Shown: piece after piece, positions 54,936-64,000 of the stretch
Numbering within the stretch: position 1 is the stretch's first letter
Layout: every line of letters starts with the position of its first letter
NCBI RefSeq assembly: GCF_027172205.1
Contig: NC_070604.1
Coordinates: forward strand, 105,421,851-105,485,850
DNA length: 64,000 nucleotides
Direction: 5' to 3'
From: Podarcis raffonei
Lineage: Eukaryota > Chordata > Lepidosauria > Squamata > Lacertidae
Made by a program: the position numbers and the translations under genes
The notes under the pieces: generated by a model
What the model was told of the DNA's origin: nothing
Seen by the model: only the letters and a program-made list of their open reading frames with translations
Databases searched by the model: none

Positions 54936-54936
<1 letters not shown>

Positions 54937-54967
<31 letters not shown>
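54937..54967. repeat. (AAT)n microsatellite
   Basis: About 10 AAT units just upstream of the CALM2 CpG island. Confidence 0.95.
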
Positions 54968-54999
54968 GAATGAAAAAGCAAAAGGCGTTTCCGAGCCGG

Positions 55000-56580
55000 A
55001 TCAAGTTCTGCAGGGGGGCAAAAGGAGTCGCCTGGTGCAAACCTACAACCCGCCCAGCTCCCTTATTAAGTACGCTTGCAAGCTCGGTGACCTCCCTGCA
55101 CCGTGGGGCTTAACACGCATTGGGCAATGGGGGCTATAAAAGTGGCAGGGGGACTGGTGCAAGGAAGAACGCAGGGTGGAGACCACCGTGGATGGGAAAG
55201 CAAACTTTTAACTGGGGACTGGGGAGGAAACCCGGACAAATCGCTGAGGACTAGAATGCTGGAGCGAGTTTTTAATTTGCCTTGGTTCTTGGAAACGACA
55301 GAAAAGGCGCTGGTTGGGGGGAGTTTGCGGGGCGATTCGTCCCCTATTCTCGTGCAGATCAGCTGTCCTTCAGAGCGGGGAAGCGCCTTCCTGACACCGG
55401 CTGATTCCCAGGATATCGGCTAGATTCCTAGGATATCGGCTGTTTTCCAAGGAGACTCATGTATTCTTTGCATTGCTATTTGAAGTTCGGGGTATGTAGC
55501 TGCTGCTGCTGCAATTGCAGTGTGTAGCGGACGTGTGCGATGTGGCGGCTCACGTGCTTTTGAGCAATGCGAAGGGACAGAGGGAGCCAGTTTGATGCAA
55601 CGGGGGTAGGAAAGTAAGCACGACCGCCCAGCGTACAGGGGTGTGTGTAAAGTGGGTGGCAACGCAGCTCTTGGCAGAATCGCGAGGGTTAATATACAGG
55701 GACACGGGCTGGGTGGGTGACTCGGCTCTAGACCATCAGGTGCCTTCCCCTAATCGAGAGGTGGCGAGGGGTGTTGTGCAGCAAGGAAGGAAACCAGAGT
55801 AATATTCTGTTTCTCCTTGGCCTTTCTGCTAGAGGCAATTCAGTGCACGGTTTCCCAGCCTAACATGATGGTGAAAAGCAGCTGGAAAATCGGTATCCAT
55901 CTCTTCGGTTTGGGTTTATGGAACCCCAGGAAAGTCAGGGGTGTAGGAATGAAGGGGTTGTGACTTTTTGTAGGAATGCGCAGAGTTTAATGGCGCATGG
56001 GCAAGAGTTGAGGCATTTTTATGGGACGAAGGTTAAACCTGGTGTTACCTGCATTCAGGGAAAAATGGCTTTGGAAAGCTGCCTTTTAAAATACCAAGAT
56101 TCCTTGTGTGTAAGACAGGAGAGGTGTTGGCATGTTTTATTCGAGACACATCAAATTATATTGCTGTCAGGACCCAGGGTGATATATCTGAGTATTATAA
56201 CCTGGCAGCCTTTAAGGAAACACTAGTGTGTTTTCTAATGTTTATAATTCTTGTAATTCTGCGGCTCTTTAGGCATTATTCTTAGAAATGTGAAGCAAGT
56301 AAAAAGAACCAGCCCACAAAAGTTTGTCACGATAAATTGGTCAGTCATTAAGCTGCCACGGGACACTGCTATTCCTCTGGAAACTGAATAAAAACATTTT
56401 TTTTAATGGCAAAAACTTTCCTCTTTGCCCAGGTCTTCAGCCATTAAATTATCTATGGCTTGTTAAAGGTGTGGGACAGTACGTATATAAATGAAATAAA
56501 TAATTATTGTTATATAGTGGCCCCGTGGCTGAAAAAACTTTGTTTAAAGTATCTGGGCGTACCACAAAACCTATTAAAGT
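55000..56580. other. CALM2 upstream flank, nothing recognised
   Basis: Two near-identical short runs occur at 55408-55440 (aggatatcggct twice, the second 23 bp on). No coding exon or repeat family found. Confidence 0.4.
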
Positions 56581-56587
56581 CTATTCC

Positions 56588-56864
56588 AGGGATGGGGAAC
56601 CCCAGGCATAAAGGTCTGAATGTGGCCCCCAAAGCTTTCTGTCTGGCCCTTGGGACTCTGCCCAAGCCACACCCCTCACTGACCTTGCTCTAGGCCTTCT
56701 AGTGATTTCACCTGCCTAGAATGTAACAGCGACAGACGTATTTTGCTTGCCAAGATGGAGAGTGATGTGTATCTTGCCACATCCGCCACTGATTTGTAGC
56801 CCTTGGAAAGGTTGCCCTTGAAGGGATTGTGGGCCTGGGCTGGAAAAAATTCCCTCACCCCGGC
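56588..56864. mobile_element. hAT-like MITE
   Basis: Left end cagggatggggaaccccagg, right end aaattccctcaccccgg, imperfectly inverted. The interior gaatgtggcccccaaagctt is typical of hAT-derived repeats. No clear 8-bp duplication. Confidence 0.65.
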
Positions 56865-57152
56865 TTCCCCTATAAAACCTGGATCCATGGCTCTGAATGC
56901 AGTACAAATTATGGGTCTAAGTGTACACTGTGGACCACAATTAAAGTTGCCCTCTATTCTTAAGGACCGAAATATGAAGTTAACTTACAAAGCCATGCTC
57001 TTACTTTTTTTATGGGAGCAGCCAGGCAGACCATTGGGCTTTAGTGGAAACATGGTGAAGATATCTCGCTGATTAGATGCCATGGATGCATTTGGCGAAC
57101 ATCTATAGCAGGTAAATGTGCAAAATAAATAAGAGGGGCTAAAGGTGTAGAG

Positions 57153-57334
57153 CAGTGCTCCTCAAACTATCTGATGTGTGGGACTAGCAGTTCCACACAC
57201 CCACCCACACACACACACCCACACACCCAATGTGTCAGGAACTACATTTGAACATCACTCTCAACCTGGGCTATGGTGTAGTCTCCAGGGACTGGCAGCC
57301 GCTGGTCTGTGGGCCACTGCTTTGAGTAGCACTG
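57153..57334. mobile_element. hAT-Charlie-like MITE
   Basis: Starts cagtgctcctcaaactatct and ends ctgctttgagtagcactg. Flanks gtgtagag and gtgtcgat agree at 6 of 8 positions, an aged hAT duplication. It has captured or expanded a CA-rich tract (57190-57230). Confidence 0.72.
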
Positions 57335-57339
57335 GTGTC

Positions 57340-58370
57340 GATAGTGATTTTGTGGAAACATGGTATTGTTTCATTTCCCACATGAACAATAACTCACATC
57401 ATCTGTCACCACCATCAATGCACGGTCCCTAATTGGAAACAGCCATTGGGCAGATAAAGGGAAATTATGGGTGTGGACTGAATCTGAATTGCACTGTATT
57501 GTTTGATACTTTTTTCCCTTTGGTCTAGCAAAGAAAAAGGGGGGGAAACCCACCATTTTTTACATACATATCAGACACCTGAATCCATGACCTATCAAGC
57601 AAAGTAAAAAGTATGCTTTTCTACAGAAACAAACACACGTATGGAGTAAAAAATTTGACTTGGCGTCAAGCATTGTCCATACAGTATGAAAGTGTGCCAG
57701 GTTATAAATGTATCATGCAAATATTGAATTAATACTTGTATTGTCAACTAAGTGCAATGGGTGCTTGCTTTTTCTGTAGCACAGATAAATTATTCTGCCA
57801 GTAATTATTAACCTTCCATTCTGGAAAGTTATGGATACTTGACCCTTCAAACAAGCGATCTTGCTTAGTGACCTTACAACTGTAACTTCACAATCCTCTA
57901 AAACTATAAATTCTGTAATAAAAAAGGCAGATAAGCTGAACAGCAGAATAACCTGAAGCATTCCAGTGCTTTGTGTAGTCCACTTGAAAAGAGACAGATA
58001 GCATGTTAAAGAAACAATATAAATTGTTATAGCAGCCAATTAGTATTCAGGCTTGGTTAGTAAATATGAATCAGAAAACTGGAGATGTGATTTAGATCAG
58101 ACCACCTTTGTAATGGGGTCTTTTCATTGTGCTGGGATTTTGTGCATTGATAAGAATATTTATAAACCAACTTTGCCATGTTCAGTAATTGCAATGGGTC
58201 TACTCTGAGTCAAAAATAGTAAAATACCACCCATAATGACACCGTACCCTAAATCTTCTAATAAGTGCTCCTAGCACCTTCGTATAAACCTTCCTTAAGA
58301 GGCACCGAACAACACAACTGCCAAGGAATAGGCACATAATCCCTTAAAGTCATTCTCTGAACTCAACCCC
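57340..58370. other. Unrecognised flank
   Basis: No repeat family or coding block identified. Confidence 0.4.
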
Positions 58371-58374
58371 TTCA

Positions 58375-58620
58375 GTAGGAGTGGAACCACTGTAAAATAG
58401 TGCCAGCAACTCCCAGCCCACGAAGACAGTTCGCAGATGATACCACGGACAACAGCCTGCTGCGAGTTGAAGCAAGAACAATAAGATCACACTTCCCTGC
58501 CCCGCTCCCGAAGAAGGGAATCAAGGCTCCCAAGGTGGGCTGAGCCCAGACTAAATCGAGGCAAGTTTCTTTCATGGTGTCAGGATCCACCTGCCTCATT
58601 TGAAGATGCATTAATCCCCC
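58375..58620 (-). pseudogene. L2-type LINE RT fragment
   Basis: The minus-strand frame contains LRGLGVAGTILQWFHSY, the counterpart of LEGLGAVGTVIQWFRSF in the RT of the LINE at 60057-63536. Only a short piece remains. Confidence 0.6.
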
Positions 58621-58884
58621 CCTGGACCCACCTGGTCACCACATTGATTCCAATTTTAGCATTTGATTTTCTGCAAAAAAAATTAAGAAATCTGGATGTG
58701 GGGGTGGACCTTTTGATGCCAATGATGTTATATGCACGAACAGCACCAGCAGCACAATGAATGCATGTTTGGAAGCAAAGATGTCTCCCAGTTTGGTGTT
58801 TCGTTTTTCAGATCTGACTGTTTCCCCTATGCATAATTAATTGCACAGACTACGGAGGTAGTATTATGGGATGTCGGATTATAG

Positions 58885-59325
58885 ATTGTCAACACGCTGC
58901 CCTGCTGTTGAAAGAATTGCACTGGCTGCCAGTTAGCTACTGCGTTAAGTTTAAGGTGCTGGTTTTGGGACCAGGATACCTGAAAGATTGTCATACTCCT
59001 TCTATACCCAGTTGATCACTCTGCAGTGAGGGCCTCTGTAAATGCCATCTTATCAGGAAGTGCATTCTGGACAATGTAGGAAACAGGCCTTTCTGATGTT
59101 GTGACACCTACACTTTGGAACACCTTCCCTTTCAATATTAGCAGGCACCATCTCTGTAGTCTCTTTGGCACCTGCTGAAAACCTTCCTCTTTCAGGAAAC
59201 GTTTTAAGCTGAGATCTTCCCCAGTCTGTTTCTGTACTATAATTGTTTTTTTAAAATGTTTTATCACATGCTATTGGCCGCTCTGGGTTCCTTGGGGAGC
59301 AACGTTGGGTTATAAATATAAATAA
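58885..59325 (+). pseudogene. Old L2-type LINE 3' fragment
   Basis: The frame reads LLLKELHWLPVSYCVKFKVL, then GPGYLKDC, like the LKDLHWLPVRFRAQFKVL of the younger LINE. Stops interrupt it. It ends with ccgctctgggttccttgggg and ataaatataaataattt. Confidence 0.75.
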
Positions 59326-59923
59326 TTTAGTAAATGGTTATCTGGTCCACACCAGCGATCATTTCAGTTACAGAATGTTGGGAGTTGGCCAACGCGTATT
59401 AAATAATCTTCAACAAGGTCTCCAAATTAACAAGGTGAAGAACTGAAAGAACTGGTTTCTTGTGTGCTAAACACAGCCTGAACCAAATACGTGGTAAGAG
59501 GATTGCCCATAATCCTTTTTTTAGACCCCAAGAAATGCAGTCAGGTTTGCTAATGGAATTCCACTTGTTTAAGGGTTAGGATCCAGAACTTTCCCTTTGC
59601 AGAGTCTCCTTTGAAAGGACTTCACCTTCATTTGGCAAATTTCATTTGCTTTGATGCATCGTGGACTTTGTGAACTTTCAGAATCGATCTGTTGAACAGT
59701 ACTGACAAGACAAACAAAAAGGGGATTCCTTGATTTTGATCTGGGAACCAGAAAGACCGGCCCCCTATTATCAGTTGTCACATTATGCTTTAGAAGAGGT
59801 TTTTGCCCTATTAGAGTTCTGAAGTTAGTTGTAGCCCATGTCACAAACACAGTGGATTGTTTTGGCTGGGCTGAGAAAAAAATACAGACGATTTTCAGAT
59901 GACAGGTGGATCTTGATGGGTGG

Positions 59924-60056
59924 AAATTCAGGCAATAACATTCTACACAAACGATGCAATAGTGGAAAGTTATTCACGTCAAAAAGCTCACTTAAAGGCT
60001 TTTTGAAAATCCAGTACAGTGGTACCTCGGGTTAAGAACTTAATTCATTCTGGAGG
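59924..60056. repeat. 133-bp direct repeat, left copy
   Basis: Identical base for base, by eye, to 63537-63669. It contains host DNA plus the first 40 bp of a TA-flanked MITE. The last 5 bp (ggagg) may belong to either the target or the LINE, so the duplication is 128-133 bp. Confidence 0.92.
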
Positions 60057-60273
60057 ACTCTCCTGTGTGAGTGTCTGAGGGCCCTGCTCTTGCCGCTTAC
60101 CACCTACCTGGCCCAGGGCGGGGCCTGAAGCCTCACAGGGACTGCTGCGCTCTGCTGCCCAGGAGGACTCTCCTGTGTGAGTGTCTGGGGGCCCTGCTCC
60201 TTCCTGCCACTTACCACCTGGCCCAGGGCAGGGCCTGACGGGCCTCACTAGGACAGTTGCTGTTACTGCTGGA
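60052..60273 (+). repeat. Two tandem 5' units of the LINE
   Basis: Both units start ggaggactctcctgtgtgag (60052 and 60162), a period of 110 bp. They share tgggggccctgctc, taccacctggcccagggc and ggcctga blocks with a few differences. Monomer-like 5' arrays act as promoters in mouse L1; here the function is inferred only. Confidence 0.8.
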
Positions 60274-60507
60274 GGGGTGCAGAGTGCTTTTAAAATGTTT
60301 AAAATTTTTCTTTTGAATTTTTTGTATGTGGGATGGGTGGGGGTGGGATGGATGTTTATTGGGCCTGGGAATTTGTTTGATTTTACGTTTTTGTAATTTT
60401 TACTGTTTTTTGTTTGTATTGTTTTATTGGGTTGTTTTTTTAAAGGTTTTATTTTGTTCTTAAGGGGAGGGGTCACGGCTGCCGGGGAGTAGGTCCCAGC
60501 CAACAGA

Positions 60508-60861
60508 ATGGCTGGGGCATGTTCCATAGGGGGGGATGGACTGGGACAACCGATCTCAGTGATCACGGGTAGGAGGAGGAGTTACGCTAAGACCAGACCA
60601 TGTCATTACAGAGGAGGCAGGTTTAGTCGTTGTCTGAGGACTATCCCTGCTTCCGGGTCTGGTCCTGACCGGATGGATACTAGAATCAGCAAGGGATACC
60701 CACATGACCTGAAGGTGCTGCTGTGCAATGCCAGGTCAATGATTCATAAGACCACTGCCATCCATGACTTCATCATGGATGGAGGACTCATTAGTTTGCA
60801 CCAGACGTCCTATTGGGAAGACCCAGTTTTCCGAGTGCATGTTCTGGAAGTTGGGCAATAG
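60508..60861 (+). pseudogene. LINE polyprotein N-terminal segment, out of frame with the rest
   Basis: 118 codons. After VITGRRRSYAKTRP it reads HDLKVLLCNARSMIHKTTAI and HDFIMDGG, the start of the endonuclease domain (L--NARSI--K---I-DLI in the family). The conserved CITETW stretch expected next, with the catalytic Glu, is absent. The frame then changes relative to the main ORF. This is best explained by a deletion of some tens of codons. Confidence 0.7.
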
Positions 60862-63397
60862 GGGCAGTACAGGATTCCTTTTGGTGTACAGACCTCCCCG
60901 CTGCACCAAGGATTCCCTACCCGAGGTGCTTCAGGTCGTGGCAGATGTTCTCCTGCAGACACCTAGCTTGGTTGTCCTAGGGGATTTTAACATCCATGCC
61001 GACACGACCTTACAAGGGGCCGCTCGGGACTTCGTGGAAAGCATGGCCTCCATGGGGCTGTCCCTGAATAAGTCTGGCCCAACCCATAGCCGCGGACATG
61101 CCTTGGACCTGGTGTTTACCTCTATGGATGTTGGTGATCTGACACTAAGTAAAAGCGAAATGAAAGAAGTGCCATGGTCAGATCACTTCCTGGTGCAACT
61201 GGACTTCTCTGCGACCCATCCCCTCTGCAGGGAGGTGGGACCAATTCGGATGGTCCGCCCCCGCCACTTAATGGATCCAAATGGTTTCCAGAGAGTGGTA
61301 GGGGATGCTTTATCCCATGTTGATGGCCTTTCAGCCGATTCCCTGGTGGCCCGCTGGAATGTGGAGTTAACCAGGGCTATTGACTGTTTGGCTCCGAAGC
61401 GCCCTCTCCGATTGCATGGAGCCCGGACAGCCCCGTGGTTTTCCACGGATCTGAGGGCAATGAAACAATCGTTGAGACAGCTAGAGCGCCAGTGGCGGAT
61501 AACTCATTCCGAATCTGACTGGACACAGGTTAGAGCTCAAGGTCGAGCCTACCAAGTGGCGATAGCGACAGTGAAGAAGACTTTCTTCGCCGCCTCTATT
61601 GCATCTGCAGAAAACAGCAGCAGGAGACTTTTTCAGGTGGTTCACAATTTAGCGGAACCACCTGCGCCATCGGGGCCCAGTATGGGCCACATGATCTCCT
61701 GCAATGATTTTGCAAAGTTTTTTGCAGATAAAATCGCTCAGATTCAGGAAGAAGTAGACTCCACCATGGGAGCAGGGCCAGGGCGGGAGAGTGCTAGAGT
61801 CCTGTCTAGTCAAGTTGTGTGGGATCAATTCCAATCTGTTACCTCCGAGGATGTGGACAGGCTGCTTGGACGAGTGAAGCCAACCACCTGTCTCCTGGAT
61901 CCTTGCCCATCCTGGATTATAAAAGCTAGCCGGGAAGGACTGGGCGATGGGCTTCGTGGGGTGGTGAATGCTTCCCTCCGTGAGGGATCCTTCCCAGGCC
62001 CGCTGAAAGAGGCAGTTATTAAACCGCTTCTTAAAAAACCATCTTTAGATGCGGCCACGATGGCCAATTATCGCCCAGTCTCAAATCTTCCATTCTTGGG
62101 CAAGGTGATTGAGCGAGTGGTTGCTGAACAACTCCAGGCACGCCTGGAGGAAACGGACCATTTGGATCCCTTCCAATCAGGATTCAGGCCTCACCATGGG
62201 ACTGAAACTGCCTTGGTCGCGCTGGTTGATGATCTCCGGCGGGCTAGGGACAAAGGTGAGAGCTGTTTCCTAGTTCTGCTGGATCTCTCAGCGGCGTTTG
62301 ATACCATCGACCATAACATCCTTCTGGACCGTCTAGAGGGGCTGGGAGCTGTAGGCACTGTCATACAGTGGTTCCGCTCCTTCCTCCTGGGCCGTGTTCA
62401 GAAAGTGGTGGTGGGGGATGAGTGTTCAGACCCCTGGGCTCTCACTTGTGGGGTGCCTCAGGGTTCTGTCCTCTCCCCCATGCTTTTCAACAACTACATG
62501 CAGCCACTGGGAGAGATCATCAGGAGGTTTGGGCTGGGTGTTCATCAGTATGCGGATGATACCCAGCTCTACCTCTCTTTTAAATCAGAACCAGTGAAGG
62601 CGGTGAAGGTCCTGTGTGAGTGTCTGGAGGCGGTTGGAGGATGGATGGCGGCTAACAGATTGAGGTTGAATCCTGACAAGACAGAAGTACTGTTTTGGGG
62701 GGACAGGAGGCGGGCAGGTGTGGAGGATTCCCTGGTCCTGAATGGGGTAACTGTGCCCCTGAAGGACCAGGTGCGCAGCCTGGGAGTCATTTTGGACTCA
62801 CAGCTGTCCATGGAGGCACAGGTCAAATCTGTATCCAGGGCAGCTGTTTACCAGCTCCATCTGGTACGTAGGCTGAGACCCTATCTGCTTGCAGACTGTC
62901 TCGCCAGAGTGGTGCATGCTCTGGTTATCTCCCGCTTGGACTACTGCAATGCGCTCTATGTGGGGCTACCTTTGAAGGTGACCCGGAAACTACAACTAAT
63001 CCAGAATGCGGCAGCTAGACTGGTGACTGGGAGCGGCCGCCAAGACCATATAACACCGGTCTTGAAAGACCTACATTGGCTCCCAGTACGTTTCCGAGCA
63101 CAATTCAAAGTGTTGGTGCTGACCTTTAAAGCCCTAAACGGCCTCGGTCCAGTATATCTGAAGGAGTGTCTCCTCCCCCATCATTCTGCCCGGACACTGA
63201 GGTCCAGCTTCGAGGGCCTTCTGGCGGTTCCCTCACTGCGAGAGGCCAAGTTACAGGGAACCAGGCAGAGGGCCTTCTCGGCAGTGGCGCCCGCCCTGTG
63301 GAACGCCCTCCCATCAGATGTCAAAGCGATAAACAACTACCTGACATTCAGAAGACATCTGAAGGCAGCCCTCTTCAGGGAAGTTTTTAATATGTGA
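60764..63397 (+). CDS. LINE ORF2: partial endonuclease, complete reverse transcriptase
   Basis: 877 codons without a stop. The endonuclease part keeps LVVLGDFNIHAD (near residue 70), HALDLVF and the SDH triad of WSDHFLVQLD (near residue 142). The RT keeps FQSGFRPHHGTETALVALVD, LLDLSAAFDTIDHNILL, GVPQGSVLSPMLF and the catalytic HQYADDTQLYLSF. The C-terminal domain runs to RRHLKAALFREVFNM. ORF2 of non-LTR elements nicks target DNA and copies the RNA in place. With the N-terminal endonuclease damaged, this copy is unlikely to be fully active on its own. The chosen Met lies inside the endonuclease and is not the natural start. Confidence 0.9.
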   Translation: MTSSWMEDSLVCTRRPIGKTQFSECMFWKLGNRGSTGFLLVYRPPRCTKDSLPEVLQVVADVLLQTPSLVVLGDFNIHADTTLQGAARDFVESMASMGLSLNKSGPTHSRGHALDLVFTSMDVGDLTLSKSEMKEVPWSDHFLVQLDFSATHPLCREVGPIRMVRPRHLMDPNGFQRVVGDALSHVDGLSADSLVARWNVELTRAIDCLAPKRPLRLHGARTAPWFSTDLRAMKQSLRQLERQWRITHSESDWTQVRAQGRAYQVAIATVKKTFFAASIASAENSSRRLFQVVHNLAEPPAPSGPSMGHMISCNDFAKFFADKIAQIQEEVDSTMGAGPGRESARVLSSQVVWDQFQSVTSEDVDRLLGRVKPTTCLLDPCPSWIIKASREGLGDGLRGVVNASLREGSFPGPLKEAVIKPLLKKPSLDAATMANYRPVSNLPFLGKVIERVVAEQLQARLEETDHLDPFQSGFRPHHGTETALVALVDDLRRARDKGESCFLVLLDLSAAFDTIDHNILLDRLEGLGAVGTVIQWFRSFLLGRVQKVVVGDECSDPWALTCGVPQGSVLSPMLFNNYMQPLGEIIRRFGLGVHQYADDTQLYLSFKSEPVKAVKVLCECLEAVGGWMAANRLRLNPDKTEVLFWGDRRRAGVEDSLVLNGVTVPLKDQVRSLGVILDSQLSMEAQVKSVSRAAVYQLHLVRRLRPYLLADCLARVVHALVISRLDYCNALYVGLPLKVTRKLQLIQNAAARLVTGSGRQDHITPVLKDLHWLPVRFRAQFKVLVLTFKALNGLGPVYLKECLLPHHSARTLRSSFEGLLAVPSLREAKLQGTRQRAFSAVAPALWNALPSDVKAINNYLTFRRHLKAALFREVFNM

Positions 63398-63482
63398 CAT
63401 TTTAGCGTATTTTTCATCTTTGTTGGAAGCCGCCCAGAGTGGCTGGGGAAACCCAGCCAGATGGGCGGGGTACAAATAATAA

Positions 63483-63536
<54 letters not shown>

Positions 63537-63538
<2 letters not shown>

Positions 63539-63669
63539 ATTCAGGCAATAACATTCTACACAAACGATGCAATAGTGGAAAGTTATTCACGTCAAAAAGC
63601 TCACTTAAAGGCTTTTTGAAAATCCAGTACAGTGGTACCTCGGGTTAAGAACTTAATTCATTCTGGAGG
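63537..63669. repeat. 133-bp direct repeat, right copy
   Basis: Identical to 59924-60056. It runs on without a break into the rest of the MITE at 63670-63844, so this side shows the intact target. Confidence 0.92.
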
Positions 63670-63844
63670 TCCGTTCTTAACCTGAAACTGTTCTTAACCT
63701 GAGATACCACTTTAGCTAATGGGGCCTCCCGCTGCCGCCGCACGATTTCTGTTCTCATCCTGAAGAAAAGTTCTTAACCCGAGGTACTATTTCTGGGTTA
63801 GCGGAGTCTGTAACCTGAAGCATCTGTAACCCGAGGTACCACTG
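63630..63844. mobile_element. Palindromic TA-flanked MITE, copy 3, target of the LINE
   Basis: Starts cagtggtacctcgggttaag and ends aacccgaggtaccactg, a clean inverted pair, with TA on both sides. It is 215 bp. Its first 40 bp occur again at 60017-60056 because of the LINE insertion. Interior gttcttaacctgaaactgtt and relatives form further hairpins. Confidence 0.85.
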
Positions 63845-63846
63845 TA

Positions 63847-64000
63847 TAGGTCATTTAACTTTAGTTGTATGTCTTTACTGTCAGTGTTTCCAGAATTTTG
63901 TTTTCTCTTAATCTATTGAACTGGATGCTTATTTTATCATACTGGACCTAAAGGAGCACTTAAAGAGATTCAGGACCAATTCTGCTCATGCAGAGAGTTT
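63847..64000. other. Right edge, nothing recognised
   Basis: Short AT-rich stretch with no identifiable element. Confidence 0.5.

Larger units (their letters stand above)
60057..63536 (+). mobile_element. L2/CR1-group LINE with 5' repeats and (ATT)n tail
   Basis: About 3.5 kb. Parts in order: two 110-bp 5' units (60052-60273), a 5' UTR, a reading frame beginning near 60508, an apurinic-type endonuclease, a reverse transcriptase, a C-terminal domain, a short 3' UTR, and a tail of about 50 bp of (ATT)n. The endonuclease has lost an internal stretch near 60790-60840. It is bounded by a perfect 133-bp direct repeat. The microsatellite tail and the RT motifs suit the L2 clade of the CR1 group. 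Confidence 0.92.

Noticed and set aside
55408-55440. Short repeated aggatatcggct
   Set aside because: A 12-base local duplication with no further structure.
60045-60566. 173-codon minus-strand frame
   Set aside because: Antisense of the LINE 5' units and 5' UTR.
60764-63397. 877-codon frame as a host gene
   Set aside because: Endonuclease and RT motifs, a (ATT)n tail and flanking duplication show it is a LINE.

Overview
The window comes from a vertebrate nuclear genome, almost certainly a squamate reptile (a lizard). Two host genes are recognisable, both on the minus strand. The rest is intron and intergenic DNA full of squamate-type repeats: L2/CR1-group LINEs with (ATT)n tails, L1 3' ends, a BovB 3' end, tRNA-derived and CORE SINEs, hAT and TA-flanked MITEs, and a Ty1/copia element. 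No bacterial-type operons, CRISPR arrays or plasmid features are present.

Layout. 1-4085: a Ty1/copia LTR retrotransposon, minus strand, running off the left edge. 4140-5740: an L2 tail, an hAT transposase remnant and a CR1 tail. 5740-8940: repeat-rich DNA. 8940-31720: STPG4 (sperm-tail PG-rich repeat protein 4). I assembled seven coding exons for it by reading splice sites and comparing with the human protein as I remember it. Its introns hold most of the nested repeats. 31720-36190: the short STPG4-CALM2 interval, with L1, L2 and CR1 ends. 36190-54240: CALM2, six exons encoding the 149-residue vertebrate calmodulin, with a strongly conserved 3' UTR and a CpG-island promoter at about 53.2-54.7 kb. 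54.7-64 kb: DNA upstream of CALM2, ending in a 3.5-kb L2-type LINE inserted inside a small DNA transposon and flanked by a perfect 133-bp direct repeat.

How the genes relate. STPG4 lies just downstream of CALM2 in the same orientation, as I recall for human chromosome 2, so this is conserved synteny. CALM2 has housekeeping features (CpG island, strong Kozak context, initiator Met alone in exon 1). STPG4 has a lone palindromic CRE just upstream of its proposed first exon, which would fit germ-cell expression.

I did not find a new biological system. The items most worth a second look are the LINE with its 133-bp flanking repeat and doubled 5' unit, the copia element that looks whole across its visible part and has an in-frame 33-residue repeat in gag, the reconstructed STPG4 gene, and several layered transposon insertions whose order can be read from target-site duplications.
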